From NCBI GenBank assembly GCA_031284585.1, contig JAITXT010000001.1, forward strand, positions 1 through 38,500: a stretch of 38,500 nucleotides of DNA, given 5' to 3'. Positions 9,433 through 18,277 of the stretch are shown piece by piece (within the stretch, counting starts at the first letter, position 1; each line of letters begins with the position of its first letter). The DNA comes from Acholeplasmatales bacterium (GTDB lineage: Bacteria > Bacillota_I > Bacilli_A > Acholeplasmatales > Acholeplasmataceae). A program made the position numbers and the translations under genes. The notes beneath the pieces were generated by a model. That model did no database searches and was not told the origin of the DNA. It saw nothing but the letters and a program-made list of their open reading frames with translations.

Positions 9433-11742
9433 ATGAGTATTCACACCTATTTACCTGCTGTATTTTTATCAGAGGTAATCTTACCATCTACTGAATGTAG
9501 AATTACAAGTACAAATTTAACGTCTTCTAAAAAGACTCCTTATTATTGTTTTGAAGAAGCCGAATTTAATCATGAAAGTTTAATTTTACTATGCTTCAAT
9601 AATAACAATGAAGCGACTAATAATATCAGCGAATTCGCTGTTTTAGCAAGAATTTTAAGTAAAACAAAACAACCAATGGGATCAGTAATCTATCGTCTTC
9701 AAACTTTAACAAGAGTTAAATTAGGACAAATGACTGAAGTTTCTGATAACTATTTCTTTGAATATGTTGATTTAGAAGATTTTCATACTAGTTATCAAGA
9801 AGAAATCAAAGCAATGGAGATGATATTTAAAAGTTTAAATCCAGATAAGTTTACTCAACCAAAATTAATGTATCAAACAGAACAATTAAAACTAACTATG
9901 GATCCTTCTAAGTTTAGTGATATTTGTGCTATGAATTTAAACATTAATCCTAAAGAAAAGATATCTTATTTAGAGGAAATTAATGTTTTTCAAAGATTAT
10001 TAATGGTACTACAAGATATTAAAAAATTAGATTTAGATAAAGACGTTGAAAAAAAGATTAATGATGAATTAAATAAAACTTTAGCCGAAAACCAAAAAGA
10101 GTATGTTCTTCGTGAAAAAATGAAAATTATTCAAAATGAACTTGGTCAAAAAGCTAAAAAAGAATCTGAAATTGAAGAGTACCGTGAAAAGATACTTAAA
10201 TGCAAGATGCCACCACTTATTGAAGAGAAAGCGCTACTTACTTTATCTAGATATGAAATGGCTGGAAATTTTAGTGGTGAAAATGGAATGCTTGCTAACT
10301 ATCTAGACTTTATGATAAGTCTTCCTTGGAGTAATTATTCTTGTGACAATAACGATATCGAAGATGTAAGTAGAATATTAGATAAAAATCATTATGGTTT
10401 AAATAAAGTTAAACAAAGAATTATTGAATATCTAGCTGTTAAAATATTGACTGGTAGAAATCCTCAAACTATCCTTTGTCTAGTAGGTCCTCCAGGAGTT
10501 GGTAAAACTACTTTAGCTATTTCAATAGCAGAAGCACTAGGCCGTAAGTTTGTTAAACAATCATTAGGCGGTTTATCTGATGAAGCAGAAATTAGAGGTC
10601 ACAGAAGAACTTATATTGGAGCGCTCCCTGGTAGAATTTTAAAAGGTATGGTTGATGCAAAAACAGTTAATCCTCTTTTCTTACTTGATGAAATAGATAA
10701 AATGACTCAAAATTTTAGAGGAGATCCAGCAAGCGCAATGCTTGAAGTACTAGATCCTGAACAAAATGCTCACTTTAGTGATAACTATTTAGAAGAACCA
10801 TATGATTTATCCCAAGTTCTTTTTATTACTACTGCAAATGAATTAGATAAAATTCCAGAAACTTTAAGAGATAGAATGGAAATTATTCATTTATCTAGTT
10901 ATACAGAACAAGAAAAAGTTGAAATTGCAAAGAGTCATATTGTTAATAAACAACTTGCTATTCATGGACTTGAAAGTGATAAATTTGAGATCACTGATGG
11001 TGCATTATATGCCTTAATAAGGGGCTATACTAGAGAAGCAGGGGTAAGAGAAGTAAATAGATATATTGGTACCCTAGTACGTAAATCAATTAGAAAAATT
11101 CTATCTGATAAAGAACTTAAAGTAGTTATTAATGAATCAAATCTTGAAGATTATTTAGGTAAGAATTTATTTGATTTTACTGGAAACGAACATAAAGATC
11201 AAGTAGGGGTTGCTACAGGATTAGCATATACTCAGTATGGAGGAGATACTTTACCTGTTGAGGCTACTTATTATTTGGGTACTGGTAAACTAATGTTAAC
11301 TGGTAAATTAGGAGATGTAATGGTTGAAAGTGCTCAAGCAGCTACTTCATACATTAAAAGTCATATGGAAGAGTATAAGATAGAACCTAATTTCTTTAAT
11401 ACTCACGATTTGCATATTCATGTACCTGAAGGTGCAGTTCCTAAAGATGGTCCATCAGCTGGAATTACTATCGCAACCGCGCTTTTATCCGCTATTACTA
11501 AGAGATATATTAAAAAAGACTTAGGAATGACTGGTGAAATTACTCTAAGAGGAAATGTACTTCCAATTGGGGGACTTAAAGAAAAGAGTATTGCGGCACT
11601 TAGATCTGGTTTAAAACAAATTTTAGTTCCAAAAGATAACATGAGAGATTTAGATGATTTACCGCAAGAAGTAAAAGATAATCTTATTATAACTCCAGTT
11701 GAATTTGTTAATGAAGTTTTTAATTTAGCTTTACTACAATAA
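9433..11742 (+). CDS. lon: ATP-dependent protease Lon
   Basis: A 769-residue LonA-type protease. The N-terminal substrate-recognition domain (about 1-190) is followed by a coiled helical part, the AAA+ module with Walker A GPPGVGKT (352-359) and Walker B LFLLDEID (Asp419-Glu420), and the protease domain with catalytic Ser675 (DGPSAG) and Lys716 (GGLKEK). It degrades damaged and regulatory proteins in the cytoplasm. The ATG at 9433 follows AGGAGGT (9418-9424) by eight bases; an upstream in-frame start would put the CIRCE-like site and -10 element inside the gene and is unlikely. Heat-shock control by HrcA is predicted. The stop codon abuts the engB start. Confidence 0.96.
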   Translation: MSIHTYLPAVFLSEVILPSTECRITSTNLTSSKKTPYYCFEEAEFNHESLILLCFNNNNEATNNISEFAVLARILSKTKQPMGSVIYRLQTLTRVKLGQMTEVSDNYFFEYVDLEDFHTSYQEEIKAMEMIFKSLNPDKFTQPKLMYQTEQLKLTMDPSKFSDICAMNLNINPKEKISYLEEINVFQRLLMVLQDIKKLDLDKDVEKKINDELNKTLAENQKEYVLREKMKIIQNELGQKAKKESEIEEYREKILKCKMPPLIEEKALLTLSRYEMAGNFSGENGMLANYLDFMISLPWSNYSCDNNDIEDVSRILDKNHYGLNKVKQRIIEYLAVKILTGRNPQTILCLVGPPGVGKTTLAISIAEALGRKFVKQSLGGLSDEAEIRGHRRTYIGALPGRILKGMVDAKTVNPLFLLDEIDKMTQNFRGDPASAMLEVLDPEQNAHFSDNYLEEPYDLSQVLFITTANELDKIPETLRDRMEIIHLSSYTEQEKVEIAKSHIVNKQLAIHGLESDKFEITDGALYALIRGYTREAGVREVNRYIGTLVRKSIRKILSDKELKVVINESNLEDYLGKNLFDFTGNEHKDQVGVATGLAYTQYGGDTLPVEATYYLGTGKLMLTGKLGDVMVESAQAATSYIKSHMEEYKIEPNFFNTHDLHIHVPEGAVPKDGPSAGITIATALLSAITKRYIKKDLGMTGEITLRGNVLPIGGLKEKSIAALRSGLKQILVPKDNMRDLDDLPQEVKDNLIITPVEFVNEVFNLALLQ

Positions 11743-12300
11743 ATGGCTGGATTATTTGTTAAAAGTTTTGTAAGTATTGAAGATCTCTTGTTTGATCACC
11801 CACAACTATTAGTTATGGGTAGATCAAATGTGGGGAAATCTTCCCTTATAAACGCAATCACAAAACAAAAAAGTGTCGCTAGGATATCTAAAACACCTGG
11901 AAAGACTACAACATTTAATTACTACTTAGTTGATAATAAATATTATTTAGTTGATTCACCAGGCTATGGGTATGCTAAGCGTAGTAAAACTGACAAAGAA
12001 AGATTTTTAAAAATGCTTAATTCATATTTAAAATCAAGAATTTCTCGGTCAGTTTTTTTACTAGTTGATTTTTTAGTTGGTCCGACAAAAGATGATCTTT
12101 ACTACTTTGAAATTTTAAAAAAGCTTGATGTTACAGTCTATGTAATTGCAACTAAATATGATAAAATATCATCTTCTAATCGAAAAAAGCGTGAAAATGA
12201 GATAAATTCTCTTCTTTATTGTAAAATATATCCTATAAGTGTTTTAAAAAAGGTTGGTTTTGAAGCACTTAATGAATTAATAGAGGAAATTATTAAGTAG
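11743..12300 (+). CDS. engB: Ribosome biogenesis GTPase EngB (YsxC/YihA)
   Basis: A 185-residue TRAFAC GTPase of the EngB family: G1 GRSNVGKSS (26-34), G3 DSPGYGYA (71-78) and G4 TKYD (137-140), with Thr52/Thr55 in the switch I region. It acts in large ribosomal subunit assembly and is essential in B. subtilis. The ATG directly follows the lon TAA and no Shine-Dalgarno is visible, so translation is probably coupled to lon. The lon-engB pair is conserved across Firmicutes, and engB would share the CIRCE-controlled promoter. Confidence 0.95.
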   Translation: MAGLFVKSFVSIEDLLFDHPQLLVMGRSNVGKSSLINAITKQKSVARISKTPGKTTTFNYYLVDNKYYLVDSPGYGYAKRSKTDKERFLKMLNSYLKSRISRSVFLLVDFLVGPTKDDLYYFEILKKLDVTVYVIATKYDKISSSNRKKRENEINSLLYCKIYPISVLKKVGFEALNELIEEIIK

Positions 12301-12310
12301 GAGAAATGAT

Positions 12311-13201
12311 ATGAGTAAAAAAGTAATGATAATTACAGATTCTACTTCTGATTTGAAGAGAATTACATTATTAAATGAAGAAAATGAAAGAAATTTAAAC
12401 GAAGAAAAAGGAGTTTTTGTAATTCCTCTTGGAGTTACAATTAACGATACTTTGTATGAAGATGGTGTGAATTTAACAGTTGAAGAGGAATTTGAATTAA
12501 TTGAAAAGTATAATTCAATGCCTAAAACTTCAACTATTAATCCTGATCTTTTCAAAGAAACTTTCAAAAAATTTATTGATGAAGGTTATGATTGTTTATA
12601 TGTAGGTATTGGTGGACACTTAAGTGGCACTTTAAATAATGCTAAGGTTGCTGCACTTGATTTTAATGAGGATTCTATTTTTTTAGTTGATTCTAAATCA
12701 TTATCGACAGGAATAGGTTTTTTAGTATTGAGTGCTTGTGATTTAAGAGATCAAGGTTTTAGTGCTAAAGAAATAAAAGATAAATTAGAAGAGTTAAGAG
12801 AAAAAACTGTTACCCAATTTGGAATTCATTCTTTAGAATTTCTTCATAAAGGCGGAAGAGCATCAGGACTTACTTTCTTCTTTGGAAGACTTTTAAGAAT
12901 TAAACCTATTTTAGGTATGAAAGATGGATATTTAGGAGCCAAAAATAAAATTGTTGGGGATGATAAGAAAGTTGTCTTATTTCAACTTGATACTCTTCTT
13001 GAAGAATATCAAAAAGATTTAATTAATACTAAATATCTTTTTATTACTCATTGTTATTCTGATGAATCAGTATCTCTATGTGTAGAATATCTTAAAGAAA
13101 AAAATATTTCGTTTGAAAATGTTTATATTTCTAGAGCAGGATGTGTAATATCTAGTCATTGTGGAAAGGGAACCTTAGGGTTAATTTATAATTTAAAATG
13201 A
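12311..13201 (+). CDS. DegV family fatty-acid-binding protein (FakB-like)
   Basis: A 296-residue DegV protein: IITDSTSDL at the N-terminus (residues 7-15), the KTSTINP loop, GGHLSGTLNNA, and the IHSLEFLHKGGRAS segment that lines the lipid pocket in this family. DegV/FakB proteins carry a fatty acid and present it to the kinase FakA, giving acyl phosphate for phospholipid synthesis. No fakA gene is in the window. AGGAG (12299-12303) precedes the ATG. The TGA stop overlaps the next start as ATGA, so it forms a translational unit with the following acetyltransferases. The acyl chain bound cannot be told from sequence. Confidence 0.9.
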   Translation: MSKKVMIITDSTSDLKRITLLNEENERNLNEEKGVFVIPLGVTINDTLYEDGVNLTVEEEFELIEKYNSMPKTSTINPDLFKETFKKFIDEGYDCLYVGIGGHLSGTLNNAKVAALDFNEDSIFLVDSKSLSTGIGFLVLSACDLRDQGFSAKEIKDKLEELREKTVTQFGIHSLEFLHKGGRASGLTFFFGRLLRIKPILGMKDGYLGAKNKIVGDDKKVVLFQLDTLLEEYQKDLINTKYLFITHCYSDESVSLCVEYLKEKNISFENVYISRAGCVISSHCGKGTLGLIYNLK

Positions 13202-13737
13202 TAAGTTTAGAAACAAGTAGGCTTATTTTAAGAAGTCCTAAAGTTTCAGATGCGAAAGATGTTTTTGAATATTGTAGAGATACTGAGGTAGGTCCTAGTG
13301 CAGGTTGGTCACCACACAAAAACATCAAGGAAACGATTGAAATTATAAAAAAATTTAAAAGAGAACAAGACGTTTTATTGGTTTATCATAAAGAGGATAA
13401 AAAAGTGATTGGTTCTGTTGGTTTTCACATTAGAAATGTCGAAGATTACCAGAGAAAGACTCGTGAGATTGGTTATGTACTTAATAGAGAGTATTGGGGA
13501 GAAGGACTAATGACAGAAGCGGTTAAGGAACTTATTACTTTTTGTTTTGAGTCTTTAAAATTAGAAATGTTAGTTTGTTCTCATTTTGATTTCAATGAAA
13601 GAAGTAGAAGAGTAATCCTAAAATGTGGATTTCAATATAGTTTAACTTATGAAAGAGAGACATCTTTTGGATTAAGAAATACTCTTTTATATAAATTGAG
13701 TAGTATAGATTATTTCAAGGAGAAAATTAACCTATGA
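13198..13737 (+). CDS. RimJ/RimL-type GNAT acetyltransferase
   Basis: A 179-residue Acetyltransf_3 protein. ETSRLILRSPKVSDA at the N-terminus and EIGYVLNREYWGEGLMTEAV (acetyl-CoA pyrophosphate loop) are characteristic. The C-terminal part holds NERSRRVILKCGF, the conserved motif B region. These enzymes acetylate N-termini of ribosomal proteins, antibiotics or small amines; the substrate here is unknown. It starts within the degV stop (ATGA) and ends the same way over the next gene, so all three are coupled. Confidence 0.88.
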   Translation: MISLETSRLILRSPKVSDAKDVFEYCRDTEVGPSAGWSPHKNIKETIEIIKKFKREQDVLLVYHKEDKKVIGSVGFHIRNVEDYQRKTREIGYVLNREYWGEGLMTEAVKELITFCFESLKLEMLVCSHFDFNERSRRVILKCGFQYSLTYERETSFGLRNTLLYKLSSIDYFKEKINL

Positions 13738-14210
13738 GAGAATTAGATAGCAAGAATTTAATGATACGAAATGCAAATAGTATGGATGCTGGTGATTTAA
13801 TTGATTCATTTATGGATAAGTTGATTGTGGAAGAGTGTGCTTTTCCCCTAATAAAAAATTCTAGTGAATTAAAAAAATTCCTTGATACTTATAAAAAAAA
13901 TCTTTATGTGGGAGTTAATAAAAGAAATTTTAAAGTTGAAACTTTAGTTAGTTTTATTAAAGGAGAAATTAATTTTTTTACTGTTTCAGAGGATCAAAAC
14001 TCTGGTTTTATGAAAGAAACACTTTCCGTGCTTCTTAAAGAATTCTTTTTATTAGATAGTAATCTTGTTAAAATTGTAGGTACCATTTTCCCATCAAATA
14101 GTATTGCTATAAAATTATTAGAAGATTTTGGTTTCAAATATGAAAAAGAGACTAAAAAAATAAAAGGCAAAGGAGTTGAAAAAGCTTTATCTTATTCCCT
14201 ATTAAGATAA
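13734..14210 (+). CDS. Divergent GNAT-like protein
   Basis: A 158-residue protein. The end resembles a GNAT fold: SNSIAIKLLEDFGFKYEKETKKIKG matches the usual motif where an Asn/Ser precedes A..L....GF. The acetyl-CoA loop (Q/RxxGxG/A) is not recognisable, so catalysis is uncertain and it may be degenerate or a partner of the preceding GNAT. The start overlaps the upstream stop (ATGA) and AAGGAG lies 11 bases before it. Substrate is unknown. Confidence 0.7.
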   Translation: MRELDSKNLMIRNANSMDAGDLIDSFMDKLIVEECAFPLIKNSSELKKFLDTYKKNLYVGVNKRNFKVETLVSFIKGEINFFTVSEDQNSGFMKETLSVLLKEFFLLDSNLVKIVGTIFPSNSIAIKLLEDFGFKYEKETKKIKGKGVEKALSYSLLR

Positions 14211-14232
14211 AAAATTTTCTAAGTATAAGAAT

Positions 14233-16824
14233 ATGAGTTTAGCACCAAAATATAATTTTAAAGAAGTTGAAGAAGGTCTATATGAATTTTGGGTTAAAGA
14301 AGGTTTTTTCGTTCCTGGTAAATATTTAAACGAGAAAGATTTAAAAAAAGCTAAACCTTACACTATTGTTATTCCGCCTCCGAATATCACAGGTCGTCTT
14401 CATATTGGACATTCTTGGGATGGTACAGTTCAAGATATAATAATTAGAAGAAAAAGGATGCAAGGTTTTAAGACTTTATTTCTTCCTGGAACTGATCATG
14501 CAGGGGTTGCTACACAAGCAAAACTAGATCAAGAACTAAAAAAGAACGGTCAAAATAGATATGAAATTGGTCGTGACGAATTTTTAAAATTTGCTTTTTC
14601 ATGGGTTTCTCTTTATCAAAATATAATTCATTCACAGTGGAAAGCGATGGGATTATCATTAGATTATACAAAAGAGAGATTTACTATGGATGAAGATTAT
14701 AGTAAATCTGTTATTAAAGCATTTGTCACCCTTTATAATAAAGGATTAATATATAGAGATTACAAGATTATTAATTATGATTGTATGGCTAAAACAGCTC
14801 TTTCAAATATTGAAGTAGAACATAGAGAAACTATGAGTTTTCTCTATTATATTAGATACTATTTTGTAGATGATAGTTCTAATTACTTAGTGGTAGCTAC
14901 CACACGTCCTGAAACTATGTTTGGAGATCAAGCATTAATGGTCAATCCTAAAGATTCAAGGTATTCTAAATATGTAGGAAGGGAAGTATATATTCCTAAT
15001 ACTTTAACAAAGATAAAAGTAATTAGTGATTCTTATGTAGATATGGAGTTTGGAACAGGAGTAGTAAAAGTTACTCCCGCCCATGATGTTAACGATTATG
15101 AGGTTTCCAAAAGACATAATTTAAAACCTTTGCTTTGTATGGAAGAAAATGGTACTATGAGTAGTATATGCGGGAAGTACAGTGGTCTAGATAGATTTGA
15201 AACAAGAGATCTTTTAGTAAAAGATTTAGAAAAATCTCTACATCTAGAAGAAATTAAAGATTATAAAAATGTAATTGGTTACTCTGAAAGAACTGGTGTA
15301 ATGATTGAACCTAGATTATCTCTTCAGTGGTTCTTAAAAATGGATATTCCAGGTAAAAATGCGATGAATACTAGTGTTAAATTCATTCCTTTAAGATTTA
15401 AAAAAATATATAAAAACTGGTTAAGTGATGTTCAAGATTGGTGTATAAGTAGACAAGTATGGTGGGGACATAGGATTCCTGTTTATTATAAGGGAGATGA
15501 AATTATTTGTAGTGAAACCTCCCCTGGAGAATCATATACTCAAGATGAAGATGTTCTTGATACTTGGTTTTCATCCTCTCTCTGGCCGATTGCAACTCTA
15601 GGCTGGCCAAATACTAATAGAGATTTATTTAAAGAGTTTTTCCCAACAACTTCTCTTATAACTGGATATGATTTAGTATTTTTCTGGGTTTCAAGAATGA
15701 TTTTTCAATCAATTGAATTTACGGGAAAAGATCCTTTTAAAAACGTAGTATTTCATGGTTTAATTCGTGATAAAAATGGGACAAAAATGTCTAAATCACT
15801 AGGGAATGGGGTTGATCCACTAGACGTAATCGATACCTATGGAGTTGATTCATTAAGATTATTTTTAACTTCTAATAGCGCACCTGGATTTGATTTAAGA
15901 TTTGATACTGAAAAATTAGAAGCTTCTTGGAATTTTATTAATAAACTATATAATATTGGAAGGTTTATTTCTTTAAATATAGATACTAAAGAGGATAATT
16001 ATCTTTTAACTGATAATATTTTTGATAATTATATTCTTTCAAATTTAAATGAGTGTATTAGTAAAGCTGATAAATTTTATGAAAGATTTGAATTTAATGA
16101 ATGTTATAAAATATTAAGTAATTTCATTTGGGATATCTTAGCCTCTAATTATTTAGAATATACTAAATTTGCTTTTAATGATCCTTCAAGATCTCTAAAT
16201 ACTAAAAAGATATTACTTTATGTTTATAAGACTATTCTTAAACTTCTTCATCCATTTATTCCTTTTGTAACAGAAAAATTATATCTAGAAGTATCAAATG
16301 ATAAATCTATTACGATCTCTAAATGGCCAAAAGTAAAAAAGACTTTATTTGGCTCTCTATACGCGGACGAGGTATTTGATTTAATATCAAAAGTAAGAAA
16401 TTATAAAAATGTAAATAATATAATTCCTTCTAAACATATTAACGGTACTTTAGTATGTAGTGATCCAAGTTTATATGAATATTTAGTTAAGGAAAAAGAA
16501 ATAATTGGTTCATTTTTACTAATAGATGAATTTTTTGTTCAAAACAGTCTTCTTTCAAGTAGTGACATTTTAATATTAAGTAACAAATTAAATTTTTATT
16601 TAAAGAAAGATGGATTAGTAGATACTAAACAAATACTAAATAAACTTTTAATTCAAAAAGACAATTTATTAAAAGAAATTAAAAGATCAGAATCGATTTT
16701 AAATAATAAGAATTTTTTAGAAAAAGCTAGTAAAGAAAAAATTTTAGAAGAAGAGGAAAAAAGAATAAATTATCAAAATTCATATTCATTAGTTTTAAAT
16801 AAAATTAAAGAATATGAACAGTAG
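14233..16824 (+). CDS. valS: Valyl-tRNA synthetase
   Basis: An 863-residue class I synthetase of normal length that charges tRNA-Val. HIGH is at 57-60 (GRLHIGHSWDGT), KMSKS at 518-522, the CP1 editing domain lies between them (about 190-340; ATTRPETMFGD), and the anticodon-binding domain and C-terminal coiled-coil arm follow. No T-box leader precedes it: only 22 bases separate it from the GNAT gene, and there is no clear Shine-Dalgarno, in contrast to the T-box control of many Firmicutes valS genes. It overlaps folC by 11 bases, as part of the conserved valS-folC pair. Confidence 0.97.
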   Translation: MSLAPKYNFKEVEEGLYEFWVKEGFFVPGKYLNEKDLKKAKPYTIVIPPPNITGRLHIGHSWDGTVQDIIIRRKRMQGFKTLFLPGTDHAGVATQAKLDQELKKNGQNRYEIGRDEFLKFAFSWVSLYQNIIHSQWKAMGLSLDYTKERFTMDEDYSKSVIKAFVTLYNKGLIYRDYKIINYDCMAKTALSNIEVEHRETMSFLYYIRYYFVDDSSNYLVVATTRPETMFGDQALMVNPKDSRYSKYVGREVYIPNTLTKIKVISDSYVDMEFGTGVVKVTPAHDVNDYEVSKRHNLKPLLCMEENGTMSSICGKYSGLDRFETRDLLVKDLEKSLHLEEIKDYKNVIGYSERTGVMIEPRLSLQWFLKMDIPGKNAMNTSVKFIPLRFKKIYKNWLSDVQDWCISRQVWWGHRIPVYYKGDEIICSETSPGESYTQDEDVLDTWFSSSLWPIATLGWPNTNRDLFKEFFPTTSLITGYDLVFFWVSRMIFQSIEFTGKDPFKNVVFHGLIRDKNGTKMSKSLGNGVDPLDVIDTYGVDSLRLFLTSNSAPGFDLRFDTEKLEASWNFINKLYNIGRFISLNIDTKEDNYLLTDNIFDNYILSNLNECISKADKFYERFEFNECYKILSNFIWDILASNYLEYTKFAFNDPSRSLNTKKILLYVYKTILKLLHPFIPFVTEKLYLEVSNDKSITISKWPKVKKTLFGSLYADEVFDLISKVRNYKNVNNIIPSKHINGTLVCSDPSLYEYLVKEKEIIGSFLLIDEFFVQNSLLSSSDILILSNKLNFYLKKDGLVDTKQILNKLLIQKDNLLKEIKRSESILNNKNFLEKASKEKILEEEEKRINYQNSYSLVLNKIKEYEQ

Positions 16825-18034
16825 ACTAAATAATTTAATATTCGAGGTTGAAAATAAGAGAAGATTTAGACCTGTAAGATCATTAGATATCATGTTAAAG
16901 GCTTTTAATGATCTAGAAATAGATCTTTCTTTGGTTAAAAAAGTTCATGTAACAGGAACTAATGGTAAGGGTTCTACTGCAAAAACTATTCAAAATATTT
17001 TATATAAAAGTGATAAAAATAATATTGTTGGACTCTATACTTCTCCTTATCTCGAAAAATTTAATGAAAGGATAAGAATAAATTCTCTTGATATTAGTAA
17101 TAGTGATTTAGAATTCTATTTAGAGTTCATCTTAAATTTTAATGATAAATTTGAAGAGAATTATCATGAATCACTTACTTTTTTTGAACTTACTACCTTA
17201 ATGGCTTTTAAATATTTTAAAGATAAAAAATGTAATTATCTTGTAATTGAAGTCGGAATTGGGGGCTCTTTTGATCCAACAAATATTCTTAATTACGATA
17301 TCTCGGTTATTACTTCTATCGGATATGATCATATGCAACAACTAGGCTTTTCATTAGAGGAAATTTTATCTAATAAACTAGGAATTCTTAAAGATAATGG
17401 TACTTTATTTACAACAGTTGATAGTAGTTTTTATTCTCAAATGGAATCAGACGCTAAAAATAAAAACGCTAAACTATTTTTGTTTGATACTGAAAGTATT
17501 TATAAAAGAAATAATTCTTTTTTCTTAGAGGGATATAAGTTCAAGGTAAATTTATTAGGAGATTATCAAATAAATAATGCTTATTTAGCAATTAAGGTGT
17601 CTTTATATTTAATAAATGATTTAGACTTAAATAAAGTAAAAAAGATAATAAGAGAAATAAAATTTAAAGGAAGACTAGAAAAAATAGAGGAAAACTTATA
17701 TATTGATGGAGCACATAATGAACATGCTCTTAGAAATGTTATTAATAGTTTACCTAACATTTTTGTTAATAAAAAAATAGGGATTGTTTTTTCTTGTTTA
17801 GCAGATAAAGATGTATCTACGATGATTGATATCTTAAATAATTCAAAACTTGAATTTATAGTTACAAGTTTTAAAGATCTTAGATTTAAAGATTTAATTC
17901 CTAGAATTTCATCCGCTAGATATATAGAATATTTCCCTCAGGCAATTGAAGAACTTAAAAAAACAAACGATATAGTTTTAGTATTAGGTTCTATTCATTT
18001 TATCGGATTAGTTAGAAAATATTTTAAAGGATAA
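16814..18034 (+). CDS. folC: Folylpolyglutamate synthase / dihydrofolate synthase
   Basis: A 406-residue Mur-ligase-fold enzyme that adds glutamate to folates (and, if bifunctional, to dihydropteroate). The P-loop is GTNGKGS (48-54), followed by SPYLEKFNERIRIN, EVGIGGSFDPTN and, in the C-terminal domain, DGAHNEHAL. The start overlaps the valS end by 11 bases, implying coupling. Whether it has dihydrofolate synthase activity cannot be read with confidence, since no other folate synthesis gene is in the window. Confidence 0.93.
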   Translation: MNSRLNNLIFEVENKRRFRPVRSLDIMLKAFNDLEIDLSLVKKVHVTGTNGKGSTAKTIQNILYKSDKNNIVGLYTSPYLEKFNERIRINSLDISNSDLEFYLEFILNFNDKFEENYHESLTFFELTTLMAFKYFKDKKCNYLVIEVGIGGSFDPTNILNYDISVITSIGYDHMQQLGFSLEEILSNKLGILKDNGTLFTTVDSSFYSQMESDAKNKNAKLFLFDTESIYKRNNSFFLEGYKFKVNLLGDYQINNAYLAIKVSLYLINDLDLNKVKKIIREIKFKGRLEKIEENLYIDGAHNEHALRNVINSLPNIFVNKKIGIVFSCLADKDVSTMIDILNNSKLEFIVTSFKDLRFKDLIPRISSARYIEYFPQAIEELKKTNDIVLVLGSIHFIGLVRKYFKG

Positions 18035-18137
18035 TCAAGAGTATTTTACCATATCTATTTATTTTTTATTAAATATTTGACTTTTATGTAATAATAAATT
18101 AAATGAATTTGAGTCTAAATAGTAATAAGCATATTTT

Positions 18138-18166
18138 TTGTTTTAAAAGAAAAATTATTCTATAAT
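18138..18166 (+). promoter_or_regulatory. Promoter of the riboswitch-transporter operon
   Basis: TTGTTT (18138-18143) and TATAAT (18161-18166) are spaced by 17 bases. Transcription would start near 18173, a few bases before the aptamer. The rest of 18035-18137 is AT-rich with no clear terminator for folC. Confidence 0.8.
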
Positions 18167-18175
18167 ATTATTGTT

Positions 18176-18242
18176 AACTCATATAAGTTTGAGTAATGGT
18201 TCAAACGTTTCTACCTCACAGCCAAATTGTGAGACTATGACG
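18176..18242 (+). promoter_or_regulatory. Purine riboswitch, guanine class
   Basis: All parts of the purine aptamer are visible. P1 pairs TCATA (18179-18183) with TATGA (18236-18240). P2 pairs GTTTGA (18187-18192) with TCAAAC (18201-18206). P3 pairs CTCACA (18215-18220) with TGTGAG (18228-18233). J2/3 is GTTTCTAC (18207-18214), identical to consensus. The loop-loop contact GG (18198-18199) with CC (18222-18223) is kept. The specificity base equivalent to position 74 of xpt is C (18235), so guanine or hypoxanthine is the expected ligand, not adenine; J2/3 keeps the U that is C in the Mesoplasma 2'-deoxyguanosine variants. It precedes a PhnDCE-like transporter. No U-run terminator follows, so control is probably at translation. 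Confidence 0.95.
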
Positions 18243-18277
18243 AAATATCTTATTTTGAGTTGAAAAAAGGAGAAGGT

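Noticed and set aside
9627-9640. Palindrome CAGCGAATTCGCTG followed by TTTT near the start of lon
   Set aside because: Only a 5-bp stem within conserved coding sequence; too short for a terminator and lies inside a needed gene.
11418-11642. Minus-strand open frame inside lon, and other antisense open frames such as 2041-2235, 12277-12567, 23365-23565, 28285-28503, 33125-33322, 34713-34898 and 37375-37587
   Set aside because: They lie wholly or almost wholly opposite well-supported genes, lack start signals and encode no recognisable protein.
14211-14232. T-box leader for valS
   Set aside because: Only 22 bases separate valS from the preceding gene, with no room for a specifier stem or terminator.
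18260-18277. TTG-initiated N-terminal extension of the PhnD-like lipoprotein
   Set aside because: It would cover the Shine-Dalgarno AAAGGAG and add a charged stretch before the signal peptide; the ATG at 18278 gives a standard lipoprotein signal.
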